A DNA stretch of 64,000 nucleotides from Vibrio hepatarius (GCF_018860525.1 NZ_JAHKPM010000029.1:62001-126000), one strand, 5' to 3'; shown: positions 44,880 to 57,282, numbered from the stretch's first letter. The notes: generated by a model not told the origin, from the letters alone. Numbers and translations are program-made.

Positions 44880-45605
44880 ATGATTTCGAAAAACCAGCTC
44901 AAACTTTTGCGTGCATTAGGCCAAAAAAAGCAACGGAAGGCACAAGGGCTTTTTTTAGTCCAAGGGGAGAAAAATGTAATTGAGTTGGTTGGTAGTGGTT
45001 TAAAAACACAACATGTTTTTGCTACTGCTGAGTTCCTGTCGTCTAACAAAGATATACTAAATAGTGTTGCATGCATCGAAGCATCTCTAGAGGAACTGAC
45101 CAAGTCTAGCACTCTAGTGAGTAACAATGCTGCGATTGCTGTGGTTGAGATCCCTGAGATTAAAGTTCCTAGGTCGGAAGGAGTTATTATTGCTTTAGAT
45201 GGTGTCTCGGATCCGGGGAACCTCGGTACTATTATTCGAGTTGCTGACTGGTACGGAATAAAGCATATAATTGCAAGTAAAGATTGTGCGGATCCGTATA
45301 ACCCAAAAACCATCAGTGCAACTATGGGGAGTTTTGGTCGAGTAACAGTCACGCCACTCGACCTACCTGATTTTCTTCAGCAGTCCAATCTTCCTGTTTA
45401 TGGTGCATTTCTGGAAGGGGCCAGCGTTCACAAAACAAGGTTTGCAGAACAGGGTATTTTGCTGATGGGGAGTGAGTCCCATGGCATTCGTGAAGAAGCA
45501 GCCCAATTTGTGACTGACAAAATTACTATTCCGTCATTTGGTGGAGCTGAGTCGCTTAATGTCGCTATGGCAACAGGCATCATTTTGGATAATATGCGTC
45601 GTTAG
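44880..45605 (+). CDS. SpoU/TrmH-family RNA 2'-O-methyltransferase
   Basis: 241-residue SPOUT enzyme that methylates ribose in rRNA or tRNA using S-adenosylmethionine. The N-terminal substrate-binding part reads LRALGQKKQRKAQGLFLVQG. The three SpoU motifs are LDGVSDPGNLGTIIRVADW, GILLMGSESHGIRE and IPSFGGAESLNVAMATGII. The wording (DWYGI, GAESLNV, ATMGSFGRV) resembles Bacteroidota members more than the usual gammaproteobacterial RlmB or TrmH, a possible sign of transfer. The exact target RNA is unknown. Confidence 0.88.
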   Translation: MISKNQLKLLRALGQKKQRKAQGLFLVQGEKNVIELVGSGLKTQHVFATAEFLSSNKDILNSVACIEASLEELTKSSTLVSNNAAIAVVEIPEIKVPRSEGVIIALDGVSDPGNLGTIIRVADWYGIKHIIASKDCADPYNPKTISATMGSFGRVTVTPLDLPDFLQQSNLPVYGAFLEGASVHKTRFAEQGILLMGSESHGIREEAAQFVTDKITIPSFGGAESLNVAMATGIILDNMRR

Positions 45606-45655
45606 TAAGCTTGATCAGAGTTTATAAGATACTTGGTATTTGAGGTGGGAATAGA

Positions 45656-46654
45656 ATGAGTAAAACATTGAACGAATGTATAGTACCTATGTACCCGACG
45701 TTACAATCTTTAGATGTTGATACCATAGAGGCAGGTGAACATAAGTTCTGGTTTGCTGTTGCAACTGATGCAATTGGCCACCCTCAAACGTTGCCTGTGA
45801 GGGTATTTAAAGGTCGTAAACCTGGTAAGCGTATAGTTATTACCGCTGGTGTGCATGGTGACGAGCAAAACGGGATTTTGACTGCCCAGAGACTAGCAAG
45901 AGTGCTTGGGAAGCAAACTATCATGGGGTGTATTACCATAGTGCCAGCTGTGAATCTTTCTGGGATTGCTCGTCATAGTCGTGACTTTCATTCAGCAGCT
46001 CCTGATAGCTCATCAGCCAATCTTAATAGACTCTTTCCCGGTAGTCCGGAGGGGGATGATGCTAACCGTTATGCATATAGTTTGTGGGAAAACCTCCTCA
46101 AGCCAAACGCGGATCTTGCGATTGATCTTCATTCCCAAACTAGTGGTTCAGCTTACCCTCTTTATGCGTTTGCAGATTATAGATTAGATGATGCCATTCA
46201 AATGGCGAGACTTGTTTGTCCGGATGTTATCCTCAATGACCCAGGTGATCCGGGTATTTTGGAAACTGTGTATAATCAAGCGGGTATTCCCTCTATTACT
46301 GTTGAAGTCGGCATTGGCCGATATACTGATATCGATATGATTGAGCGTGCAACTTTGGGTATCATAAACATTTGTAAGTACTATAAAGTTATCGATGGTC
46401 AAGTTGATAGTAATAGCAAGCCATGTGTCGAAGGGAGTCACATAACGAGTGTACGAGCAGAACAAGGTGGCTTTGTTATTTGTCATGTTTCTTTGCTTGA
46501 GATAGTAGAAATAGGGCAGGTGCTGGCTTCACAATACAACAGCTTTGGTGACGAAATACATACTTACCTTTCACCTGTTAAAGGTACTGTTATTAGTCAC
46601 AATGTCGAGTCTGTACGGGCGCCTGGCTCTCTCGTAGTGCGCTTGATTAATTAA
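45656..46654 (+). CDS. Succinylglutamate desuccinylase/aspartoacylase-family (M14-type) deacylase
   Basis: 332-residue zinc-dependent hydrolase. Zinc ligands are visible in TAGVHGDEQNG (His and Glu) and DLHSQTSG (His), and the Arg/Asn substrate motifs include NLNRLFPGS. The last ~80 residues form a β-domain ending SVRAPGSLVVRL. Relatives remove acyl groups from N-acylated amino acids or ectoine intermediates (AstE, AspA, DoeB). The specific substrate is unknown. GAGGTGGGA precedes the ATG. Confidence 0.83.
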   Translation: MSKTLNECIVPMYPTLQSLDVDTIEAGEHKFWFAVATDAIGHPQTLPVRVFKGRKPGKRIVITAGVHGDEQNGILTAQRLARVLGKQTIMGCITIVPAVNLSGIARHSRDFHSAAPDSSSANLNRLFPGSPEGDDANRYAYSLWENLLKPNADLAIDLHSQTSGSAYPLYAFADYRLDDAIQMARLVCPDVILNDPGDPGILETVYNQAGIPSITVEVGIGRYTDIDMIERATLGIINICKYYKVIDGQVDSNSKPCVEGSHITSVRAEQGGFVICHVSLLEIVEIGQVLASQYNSFGDEIHTYLSPVKGTVISHNVESVRAPGSLVVRLIN

Positions 46655-46813
46655 GGTTTTTTAATAATTATAGCTTTCATTGAAGTGTTGAAAATCATGC
46701 GCTGAAAGTGTTCGAGGCAAATAAAAAGAAAACAAGATAATTTCACATTCAGTAAATCTTGAACGCGAGTTTTTTCGTAACAGTTATTAAAGACGAAAAG
46801 TGTGGAGTAAATT

Positions 46814-48136
46814 GTGCGAGAAAAAATTGGCCTGTACTGGTTTAGCTGCGATCTAAGAGTTCAAGATAATGCATTACTTTGGCAGGCTGCTCAGGATGTC
46901 GACCGGTTGATTTGTGTATATTGTTTTCCTTGTGTGGACAAGTATTTATGCCAATATTCTCAAGAGCAAGAGTTGGGTGAACAGAGACAAGCATTCTTGT
47001 TTCAGAGTGTATTGTCACTATCTCAGACACTTGGCAACTTGGGCCAGAGGCTTATAACTCGGCGTGGTAAATCGCGAGATATACTCTCCACTTATATTGA
47101 AGAATATAAGGTTACCCATCTCTATTGTGATTTGTTCTCTGGAGCTAACGAACAAAGGGTTGTTGAATCATTATCACGCCTTTACCCCAAACTCATTTGC
47201 ACTCAGCTACCAGTAAACACCTTATTTAGTGAGGGGTTGTTGCCTTTTCCATTGGAAGAGCTTCCTAATACCTTCACTCAGTTCAGAAAGAAAGTTGAAC
47301 ATCTTTCCATAGGCTTGACCCCGGAACTGTCAGATTTGCCGCCAACGGTATCAGGCTACATCGATTCAGATGAAGTTAATTGTCTGCCTTGCGATCAGTT
47401 TTCGGGTGGCACACAAGAAGGGCTTTCCCATTGCCATCACTATTTTTCTGGCACCTTAGCCAGCCATTATAAACAAACACGGAATGGACTCGATGGTACT
47501 GAATTTTCGACTAGGTTTTCTCCATGGCTAGCTTTGGGCTGCATCAGCCCTGTGAGAGTCTTTATATTGCTTAAAGATTTTGAGCGGAGAGAAGGAGCGA
47601 ATGATTCAACCTATTGGATTTTTTTTGAGCTACTCTGGAGAGAGTATTTTAAATGGTATGCAAGAAAGTGGGGCACGCGTTTGTTTCGCTTTTCAGGTTT
47701 ATGCCTCAGTGCGCCTTTGACGAGTTTTTATAACTATCGCTTTCAACAATGGAAGCATGGTGAAACTCACTATCCGATAGTGAATGCTTGTATGAAGCAG
47801 CTCAACGCAACAGGCTATATGTCAAACCGAGGTAGGCAAGTGGTTGCGAGCTGTTTGATTCATGAGCTAAAGCTAGATTGGCGGTATGGGGCTGCATACT
47901 TTGAAACTCAGCTTATCGATTATGATGTCGCCTCGAATTGGGGAAACTGGCAATATTTGGCTGGGGTTGGAGCTGACCCTAGAGGTTCGCGTCAGTTTAA
48001 CTTAGATAAACAGACTCAGATGTATGATCCGGATGGAGTATTTATCAATAAATGGCAAGGTAAAGCGGCTATGAGGCACGTTGATCATGTCGATATGGTC
48101 GATTGGCCTATAGCGCCTCTTAAGGGAGACAGTTAA
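46814..48136 (+). CDS. Cryptochrome-DASH / photolyase-family flavoprotein
   Basis: 440-residue blue-light flavoprotein. The N-terminal α/β domain starts YWFSCDLRVQDNALL and includes FPLEELPNTFTQFRKKVE, which matches the DASH antenna region. FAD contacts are in TEFSTRFSPWLALGCISPV, ELLWREYFKW and YDVASNWGNWQYLAGVGADP, the DASH signature. DASH members repair cyclobutane dimers in single-stranded DNA or act as sensors. The start is GTG 46814, with GGAG upstream. It is paired with the next photolyase gene, one base apart from its stop. Confidence 0.9.
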   Translation: MREKIGLYWFSCDLRVQDNALLWQAAQDVDRLICVYCFPCVDKYLCQYSQEQELGEQRQAFLFQSVLSLSQTLGNLGQRLITRRGKSRDILSTYIEEYKVTHLYCDLFSGANEQRVVESLSRLYPKLICTQLPVNTLFSEGLLPFPLEELPNTFTQFRKKVEHLSIGLTPELSDLPPTVSGYIDSDEVNCLPCDQFSGGTQEGLSHCHHYFSGTLASHYKQTRNGLDGTEFSTRFSPWLALGCISPVRVFILLKDFERREGANDSTYWIFFELLWREYFKWYARKWGTRLFRFSGLCLSAPLTSFYNYRFQQWKHGETHYPIVNACMKQLNATGYMSNRGRQVVASCLIHELKLDWRYGAAYFETQLIDYDVASNWGNWQYLAGVGADPRGSRQFNLDKQTQMYDPDGVFINKWQGKAAMRHVDHVDMVDWPIAPLKGDS

Positions 48137-48137
48137 C

Positions 48138-49682
48138 ATGGCGTTTCATACCGTTCGTCTGATACTTGGCGATCAGCTCAATGCTCGTCATTCATGGTTT
48201 CAAAAAACTGATAGATCCGTTCTTTACATCATTGCAGAGCTTCACCCTGAAGCAACTTATGTTAAGCATCATGTCCAAAAAATCTGTGCATTTTTTAGTG
48301 CTATGCGCGCTTTCACTCTTGAATTAAGAGAAATGGGGCATCAAGTTGAATATTTTCAGCTCGACCAAACGAGAGAGTTTCAAGACATTACCCAGCTTAT
48401 TAGCCATGTTATCCAAACATCTGGCGTAGAAAAATTTGAGTATCAGAGGCCTGATGAATATCGACTCTTGAGTGCCTTGAATGAAATGACCCTTACAGAA
48501 TGTGATATTGAATGTGTGGAGAGTGAGCACTTTCTCTTGCCGTTTTCTGACATTACGCAGCATTTTCCTGCCGGAAAGCACATAATGATGGAACATTTTT
48601 ATCGAAAAATGCGTAAAAGGTTTGGCATTTTGGTTGAGGGTAGCAAGCCCATAGGCGGAAAATGGAACTTTGATGCGAGCAACCGTAACAAGCTTAAGAC
48701 CTCGGATTTAGAAAATTTACCTTCACCTTTACTTTTTAGCACCGATGTTACTGAAATTTTGGAATCATTGAATAGACACAATATTGACACTGTGGGACTT
48801 TTGTCTGGGCCGCTGTTATGGCCGATAAATAGGAATCAAAGCCTAACGCTTCTGGCTCATTTTTGTTCCGTATGCTTGCCCAATTTCGGCCGATTTCAAG
48901 ATGCGATGACTAGGTCAAACCAATCAAAGTGGTCGCTATACCACAGTCGACTTGCTTTTGCTTTAAACACCAAAATGTTGGGTCCGCTAGAAGTTATAGA
49001 TAGTGCGTTATCGGCTTATGACACTAACCCTGAGATCGATATTGCTCAAGTTGAAGGGTTTATCCGTCAAATTTTAGGTTGGAGAGAATACATTCGAGGT
49101 GTGTATTGGGCCAATATGCCAGATTACGCCCAACGTAATCATTTCCAAGCCAGTCGAGGTCTGCCAGACTATTTTTGGTCAGGAGATACCAAAATGTCCT
49201 GTTTAAAAGAGGCGATTGGTCAGTCCCTAGATTTTGCTTATGCTCATCATATTCAGCGCTTAATGGTTACTGGAAACTTTTGCCTTCTTACTGAAATAGA
49301 TCCAGACCAAGTCGATGAGTGGTATCTTGGTATTTATGTCGATGCGCTAGAATGGGTTGAGATGCCAAACACTCGAGGTATGGCACTATTTGCGGATGGC
49401 GGGATTGTGGGAACTAAACCGTATGCAGCAAGCGGATCTTATATTAACAGAATGAGTGATTACTGTAAGGGGTGTCACTATGATGTTAAAGTTAAATTAG
49501 GGAGCAACGCATGCCCATTAAACAGCCTGTATTGGCGTTTTATGCATAAACATAGGGATCTTCTCGCTCAAAACCCTCGTATCGGTATGATTTATCGGTC
49601 ATGGGATAATTTAGATAGCAATGTTCAATCTCAAATCTTGCAAAAAGCTGAATTTTACTTAGGACATTTAAATGAGCTCTAA
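48138..49682 (+). CDS. FeS-type bacterial cryptochrome/photolyase (FeS-BCP, PhrB-like)
   Basis: 514-residue protein of the iron-sulfur photolyase group, which includes CryB and Agrobacterium (6-4) photolyase PhrB. It opens TVRLILGDQLNARHSWF, typical of the group. Four Cys likely hold a 4Fe-4S cluster: in GNFCLL, CKGCHYD (two) and NACPLN near the C-terminus. ILGWREYIRGVYWANMPDY is a group motif for FAD/DNA contacts. It should repair (6-4) photoproducts, but this is inferred. GGGAGA precedes the ATG, overlapping the end of the DASH gene; likely co-transcribed. Confidence 0.9.
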   Translation: MAFHTVRLILGDQLNARHSWFQKTDRSVLYIIAELHPEATYVKHHVQKICAFFSAMRAFTLELREMGHQVEYFQLDQTREFQDITQLISHVIQTSGVEKFEYQRPDEYRLLSALNEMTLTECDIECVESEHFLLPFSDITQHFPAGKHIMMEHFYRKMRKRFGILVEGSKPIGGKWNFDASNRNKLKTSDLENLPSPLLFSTDVTEILESLNRHNIDTVGLLSGPLLWPINRNQSLTLLAHFCSVCLPNFGRFQDAMTRSNQSKWSLYHSRLAFALNTKMLGPLEVIDSALSAYDTNPEIDIAQVEGFIRQILGWREYIRGVYWANMPDYAQRNHFQASRGLPDYFWSGDTKMSCLKEAIGQSLDFAYAHHIQRLMVTGNFCLLTEIDPDQVDEWYLGIYVDALEWVEMPNTRGMALFADGGIVGTKPYAASGSYINRMSDYCKGCHYDVKVKLGSNACPLNSLYWRFMHKHRDLLAQNPRIGMIYRSWDNLDSNVQSQILQKAEFYLGHLNEL

Positions 49683-49709
49683 CTCCCTCATTTAAATTTT
49701 ACGGTTGGC

Positions 49710-49742
49710 GAGTATCCAACTTTTCTTGGTAGGGATACTCGA
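49710..49742 (+). terminator. Hairpin after the photolyase pair
   Basis: CGAGTATCC (49710-49718) pairs perfectly with GGATACTCG (49734-49742) around a 15-base loop. There is no T run, so it is a probable but not certain terminator. It lies between two convergent genes. Confidence 0.45.
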
Positions 49743-49812
49743 TTCCACGGACTGAAAATGACGTATTTTATGATTATAATCTGAAAGGTTTCTAGGTAAA
49801 AATGGACTCTTA

Positions 49813-51042
49813 CTACACTTTCGATGGTGTTTTACTTCTGCTTGTTTTTCTAAGCTTTTTACCCGCCGATAATTGCCCTAATAGTCCTCCAAGCTGCATT
49901 CCTACCGCCTTAGCTTCAACTTTAGCCAACCCAACATAGACCAAATCGCTTGCTGGCGTACATCCACCTAAGAGAATCTCAGACTCATAGTCATGTTTCC
50001 AGTTGTCATCCGATTTGGTATAGGACATAACAATCTTTCTATCGTCATCTCCCCTATTCCATGCTTCAATCGCATCTTGAACGATCAATGGGTAAGTTAG
50101 AGGCGTTATTTTAATCGCGAGCCCCATATTATATGAAGCTTGACGTGTGGTAGCGCTCGCACTGCCTCGGGAATACTCAACAGCATAGCTTGGTTTACCT
50201 GATGTAGAATGGAAGCCAGATGTTGTGACGCCAGGGCCAGATTTATGAGCATTAGCGAGCTGTAGTAGTTGGAATACATTAAGTTGATTGCCATTCGTCC
50301 TTGGCAAATCTAACACAAAACGACGTCTTAAATATTTTGATTGCCGGTCGTTTTTACAACGTAGTGTATTATTAGACATATCCATTACCTGCTGGTTATA
50401 GAGATAACGTAACGGAATAAGCCCATTTTTTAGAATTGCGTTGACGACATTCTCTGGAACTGCTTTCATGCCCATAAAAACGATAGGCGCACCTTCAGTA
50501 TTGTAGTCATAAACTGTGGACTGTACTCTTGTTAAGCTAGTTCGAGGGTGAGCGGCCATCTCATTTTGGTTATCATCAAATAGCTTTTTGAACTCCAAAA
50601 TTTCTCTGCTTTTATGCTGCGCAGCAAGAATTTGGGCTGTTCGTCTTCTCTGGTTATCAAAGTAACGTTTAACACTTCGTTCATGTGGGTTAACCAATTC
50701 TGATTCTAAAGCCATGATTTGTTTGAATAGAAAGTCAAAAGGTTGAGTCTTTACTTTGGGCAATATGATGTTGTTGCTAAGATAAATTATGTCTTTGCAG
50801 CCAAACAAATGTGATTGTTCTACATCGAGGAGAATCGGCCGAGTAATTAACTCTGGACGCATTGTGCCAAGGATTTGTAAAATAAGCGCAGCGTAACGCA
50901 CATGGCTTTCTGCTTCTGTCTTCCCCAAGTCACTGACTTGAAATCGAGGAAACTGACAGTTTGCAAACTCAACTGAAGCTGCCGTGCGGGAGAAGTTGTT
51001 CTTCTTCAACCAACTTATAGCAGTTGCTGGGGATTCCCACAT
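49813..51042 (-). CDS. ADP-ribosyltransferase-fold toxin-like protein lacking the catalytic Arg
   Basis: 409-residue protein without a signal peptide. Residues ~185-375 follow the motif order of cholera-toxin-like ARTs: an aromatic β1 (VFMGMKAVPENVV) then NGLIPLR, matching the PDEI..GGLxPRG region; LANAHKSGPG; GFHSTSGKPSYA with the STS motif (S279-T280-S281); and YESEILLGG with an ExE motif (E353/E355) before CTPASDLVYV, as in the EQE..LGG of cholera toxin. The β1 Arg position is Met190. The first ~180 residues are helical and unfamiliar. GAGGA lies 8 bases before the ATG. No immunity or secretion gene adjoins. The fold call is by eye; an inactive or unusual ART is the best reading. Confidence 0.65.
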   Translation of the reverse strand: MWESPATAISWLKKNNFSRTAASVEFANCQFPRFQVSDLGKTEAESHVRYAALILQILGTMRPELITRPILLDVEQSHLFGCKDIIYLSNNIILPKVKTQPFDFLFKQIMALESELVNPHERSVKRYFDNQRRRTAQILAAQHKSREILEFKKLFDDNQNEMAAHPRTSLTRVQSTVYDYNTEGAPIVFMGMKAVPENVVNAILKNGLIPLRYLYNQQVMDMSNNTLRCKNDRQSKYLRRRFVLDLPRTNGNQLNVFQLLQLANAHKSGPGVTTSGFHSTSGKPSYAVEYSRGSASATTRQASYNMGLAIKITPLTYPLIVQDAIEAWNRGDDDRKIVMSYTKSDDNWKHDYESEILLGGCTPASDLVYVGLAKVEAKAVGMQLGGLLGQLSAGKKLRKTSRSKTPSKV

Positions 51043-51397
51043 AGTATCATTCCTCTGATTATATATTTTTATTGGGTTATATCAGATATATTGGTGTACA
51101 AAAGGAAATGCGGTGCTCATTTTTATAAATGGGAAACTTTGTTACAAAATATTGTAATGAATACAATTAACACTTTCACAAGTGGCTTTCAGCTCGACAT
51201 TCCTATGAACTGTTAATTCCCAGAATAGTATGATGGGCTTGTTGTAACAAAAAGAGATATTGAGCATTTTGATATTGTATAGTTTTGTACTGCTTTTTAC
51301 GCTGGAAAATAAATGTCAGAAACTCACTTTTCAATGCGTTCATTTTGGTAAAATTCAGTTATGATAAGGATTCCTAGTTAGTTAAGTCTTAACCAAT
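51043..51397. other. Divergent intergenic region, nothing specific recognised
   Basis: About 355 AT-rich bases between divergent genes. Promoter-like AT-rich stretches are present on both sides, but no clear operator or RNA structure was recognised. Confidence 0.5.
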
Positions 51398-52123
51398 ATG
51401 TATACCGAATGGATAACCACTGAAGCATTGATTGCGGCGTTTTTGATCTTTTTGGGCTCTTTTGTTCAGACGGCGATCGGTTTTGGTTTGGCAATTGTGG
51501 CTGCTCCCTTACTCTTTCTTGTCTCACCTGATTATGTACCGGCACCAATATGTTTAGTCGCGCTTTATATTTCGATTCTCAATGCCCTTAAGCACAGAGA
51601 TAGTGTAGAAATTGGTGGGCTTAAAATGGCATTAATCGGTCGTATTCCAGGGTCTATTGCTGGTGGCGCTCTGCTTGTGATGGTTTCGACAGATGTATTG
51701 GCATTATGGTTAGGCCTCTTGGTACTGCTTGCCGTTGGAGTGAGCCTTCTCCCTTTTCGCATTGAGCCCACTTCTACTAGGATGGGAGTAGCCGGTTTCT
51801 TTTCTGGTTTTTTTGGAACCAGCTCCGGCATCGGTGGGCCACCAATGGCTTTATTGTTGCAACATCAGGAAGCCAATCAACTTAGGGGGAATTTATCTGC
51901 ATTTTTTGTTTTTAGCTCAATCATGTCGTTGATAGTGCAAATTCCCGCTGGTTTCTTAACCCTCCATCATTTATGGATTACTATTCCGTTACTTCCCGCA
52001 AGCTGGCTTGGTTACAAGTTAGCACTATCCACAACTCAGACTTTACCGAAAGAAAAAATTCGCTTGGTGGCTTTATTGTTATGCACCATTAGTGGTATTA
52101 CCGCACTGTGGCAGGGTTTGTAA
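51398..52123 (+). CDS. TauE/SafE-family permease
   Basis: 241-residue inner-membrane protein with about eight helices. The opening LIFLGSFVQTAIGFGLAIVAAPL and the GFFSGFFGTSSGIGGPPMAL motif with the gly-rich GIGGPP are the TauE/SafE (sulfite exporter, 4-toluene sulfonate uptake) signatures. The substrate is probably an organosulfur or anionic compound but cannot be specified. It stands alone before yccF. Confidence 0.88.
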   Translation: MYTEWITTEALIAAFLIFLGSFVQTAIGFGLAIVAAPLLFLVSPDYVPAPICLVALYISILNALKHRDSVEIGGLKMALIGRIPGSIAGGALLVMVSTDVLALWLGLLVLLAVGVSLLPFRIEPTSTRMGVAGFFSGFFGTSSGIGGPPMALLLQHQEANQLRGNLSAFFVFSSIMSLIVQIPAGFLTLHHLWITIPLLPASWLGYKLALSTTQTLPKEKIRLVALLLCTISGITALWQGL

Positions 52124-52204
52124 TAATATTTTTACCAATATTCATTTTGGATTAAGAATGTATCATGATAATGGATATAGCAGATTTATCAGGGAGTATG
52201 TTAA

Positions 52205-52633
52205 GTGTTAAGAATCATAGGCAACGTGATTTGGTTTGTTCTGGGTGGAGTGATGATGGGCCTGATGTGGTGGTTCTTCGGTCTTCTCGCTTTTATAAGC
52301 ATTATTGGTATCCCTTGGGGGCGTGCATGTTTCGTTATTGGAAATTTTTCCTTTTTTCCGTTTGGGTATGAAGCAGTTGCGCGTGATGACCTGACTAATC
52401 GAAAAGATATCGGCACCGGTTCATTGGGGCTAATAGGCAATGTTATCTGGTTCCTCTTTGCAGGTATCTGGCTGGCAATCGGCCATATTATGTCAGCTGT
52501 TGCTTGTTTTGTGACTATTATAGGCATTCCATTTGCCATTCAGCACCTAAAGCTTGCTTACATTTCACTCGCTCCTATTGGAAAAACCATAGTACCGAAA
52601 GAGCAAGCCGCTATGGCTAAGTATGGTCAGTAA
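52205..52633 (+). CDS. yccF: YccF-family inner-membrane protein
   Basis: 142-residue membrane protein with two YccF repeats: each has GNVIWF followed by a hydrophobic helix and the GIPW/GIPF turn (SIIGIPWGRACF and TIIGIPFAIQHL). The start is GTG 52205 with GGGAG eight bases upstream. Function is unknown; it matches the E. coli YccF length. A strong hairpin follows. Confidence 0.88.
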   Translation: MLRIIGNVIWFVLGGVMMGLMWWFFGLLAFISIIGIPWGRACFVIGNFSFFPFGYEAVARDDLTNRKDIGTGSLGLIGNVIWFLFAGIWLAIGHIMSAVACFVTIIGIPFAIQHLKLAYISLAPIGKTIVPKEQAAMAKYGQ

Positions 52634-52666
52634 ATCTTAACGGCATACTTTAGTAGTATATCTTAT

Positions 52667-52701
52667 GATCTCGGTGGACGGACATATACTCCACTGAGAT
52701 C
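52667..52701 (+). terminator. Terminator-like hairpin after yccF
   Basis: GATCTCGGTGGA (52667-52678) pairs with TCCACTGAGATC (52690-52701) with one G-U pair, around an 11-base loop. T-rich sequence follows some 15 bases later. Confidence 0.65.
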
Positions 52702-55647
<2,946 letters not shown>

Positions 55648-55662
55648 ACCATTCTAAACTTC

Positions 55663-55688
55663 AGGGCTCCGACACCGGAGCCCTTCTT
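55663..55688 (+). terminator. Intrinsic terminator of the metalloprotease gene
   Basis: AGGGCTCCG (55663-55671), loop ACAC, CGGAGCCCT (55676-55684), followed by a T-rich stretch (TTCTTTG). A strong GC-rich stem 16 bases after the stop. Confidence 0.8.
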
Positions 55689-55731
55689 TGCTCTTATTTT
55701 TAATAGAAGTTACAAGGGATTGAGTCTCGCT

Positions 55732-57282
55732 ATGAAAAAAACATTATTAGCTATTGCTTTAATTAGCAGTACATCTGCCTTTGCCTCGGTTGATAACAAC
55801 ACATTAAAAGATGGTGAAGTTTGGATCACTACAGATGCCGATGCCCAAGAGCTAATCTCTCAGCATGGCGCAACAGTATTGAAAAGCTTCTCTCATAAAG
55901 GCTTTGCCGCATACCCCAATGCAGTCGTTGCGAAAGTTAAAGAAAGTCAGCTAGCGGCTGTATCAAGCCACATGCATAAAGAAAAACACCGCTGTGGTGG
56001 TTATATGGTGCATGCTGACAAGGAAAGTGCCATAAAAGCGGCGTCTATGCCTCTTTCTATGAGCGATTTTGAAAAACCCGTGATTAGTCACAATGAAACT
56101 GTGGAGTCACTTATTTCTCAGGTTGAGCCAAATAATTTGGTCACAACCATTGAGAATCTGACCAGCTTTACTAACCGCTTCTATACCACGTCTACAGGTA
56201 TTGCAGCGTCAGATTGGCTGTTTGAACGCTGGAGTGAAGAAATTAAAGACGTAACTTATGCATCAGCACGTCAAATCTCTCACAGTGAATACCCGCAAAA
56301 ATCAGTTGAGGTGACATTACTAGGTGCGAAGCATCCTGATGAGATTGTCGTTGTGGGAGGACACCTTGATTCTACTGTAGGCTCATGGACCACAGAAGGT
56401 ACCATTTCTCCAGGAGCTGACGATGATGCTTCAGGTATTGCGACTGTAACTGAAGCGCTACGTCTAATGATTGCAAGTGGTATTCAGCCAGATCGTACCA
56501 TCAAGTTCTATGGATATGCTGCCGAAGAAGTTGGTCTACGTGGTTCGCAAGATATTGCAGAGGCAATGGAGAGTGAGGGGGCTAATGTGATATCAGCGCT
56601 ACAACTTGATATGACGAACTACAACGGCTCCGCTCATGATATTACGTTTATCACTGACTATACTGATTCAAATCTAACGGCTTTTCTTAAAGAGCTGATT
56701 GATACTTACACCGATGAAATTACCTATGGATTTGATCGCTGTGGCTACGCTTGTTCAGACCATGCTTCTTGGCATAATGCGGGATATCCAGCTGCGATGC
56801 CTTTTGAGACTATGTTCCATGAATACAACTCTAATATTCATACTCAAGAAGACACATTAGAAAACTCTGATCCGACTGCTAGCCATGCTATGAAATTCGC
56901 GAAATTGGCTATTGCTTACTTGGTTGAAACAAGTCTTGATGATGTCGAATCGCCAGCCAATGAGCTAGAAAATGGAGTACCTGTCGAAGACCTTACTTCA
57001 GGATATTTTGATGAGCAGTTTTTCACTTTCCGCACTACGGAAGCTGGTGAAGTGACGATCTCGATTTCTGGGCCGCAAGGTGGGGATGCTGATCTGTATG
57101 TAACATACGAGGGTCTAGTCTCTAAGACTGAATTTGATTGTCGTCCGTTCCAAAATGGCAGTAATGAACAGTGCGTGTTCAACAAGCCAGCTGGAGAGTT
57201 CAACATTATGGTTCGTGGATATCGCAACTTCGACGAAGTTGATATTGTGGCCAGCTTCAGCCCTGAAAACTCCCAAGAGTAA
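55732..57282 (+). CDS. lap: Secreted M28 leucine aminopeptidase (first of a tandem pair)
   Basis: 516-residue zinc aminopeptidase of the Vibrio Ap1/Lap type. Signal peptide ends SAFA|SVD; a propeptide (~20-105) includes EKHRCGGYMVH. The catalytic domain carries the two-zinc ligands: VVGGHLDS (His), GADDDASG (Asp), YAAEEVG (Glu pair), QLDMTNY (Asp) and NIHTQEDT (His). A PPC domain (GGDADLYVTYEG) ends the protein. ATG 55732 is preferred over TTG four codons upstream. It removes N-terminal hydrophobic residues, complementing the adjacent metalloprotease. The tandem copy at 57409 is highly similar. Confidence 0.92.
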   Translation: MKKTLLAIALISSTSAFASVDNNTLKDGEVWITTDADAQELISQHGATVLKSFSHKGFAAYPNAVVAKVKESQLAAVSSHMHKEKHRCGGYMVHADKESAIKAASMPLSMSDFEKPVISHNETVESLISQVEPNNLVTTIENLTSFTNRFYTTSTGIAASDWLFERWSEEIKDVTYASARQISHSEYPQKSVEVTLLGAKHPDEIVVVGGHLDSTVGSWTTEGTISPGADDDASGIATVTEALRLMIASGIQPDRTIKFYGYAAEEVGLRGSQDIAEAMESEGANVISALQLDMTNYNGSAHDITFITDYTDSNLTAFLKELIDTYTDEITYGFDRCGYACSDHASWHNAGYPAAMPFETMFHEYNSNIHTQEDTLENSDPTASHAMKFAKLAIAYLVETSLDDVESPANELENGVPVEDLTSGYFDEQFFTFRTTEAGEVTISISGPQGGDADLYVTYEGLVSKTEFDCRPFQNGSNEQCVFNKPAGEFNIMVRGYRNFDEVDIVASFSPENSQE

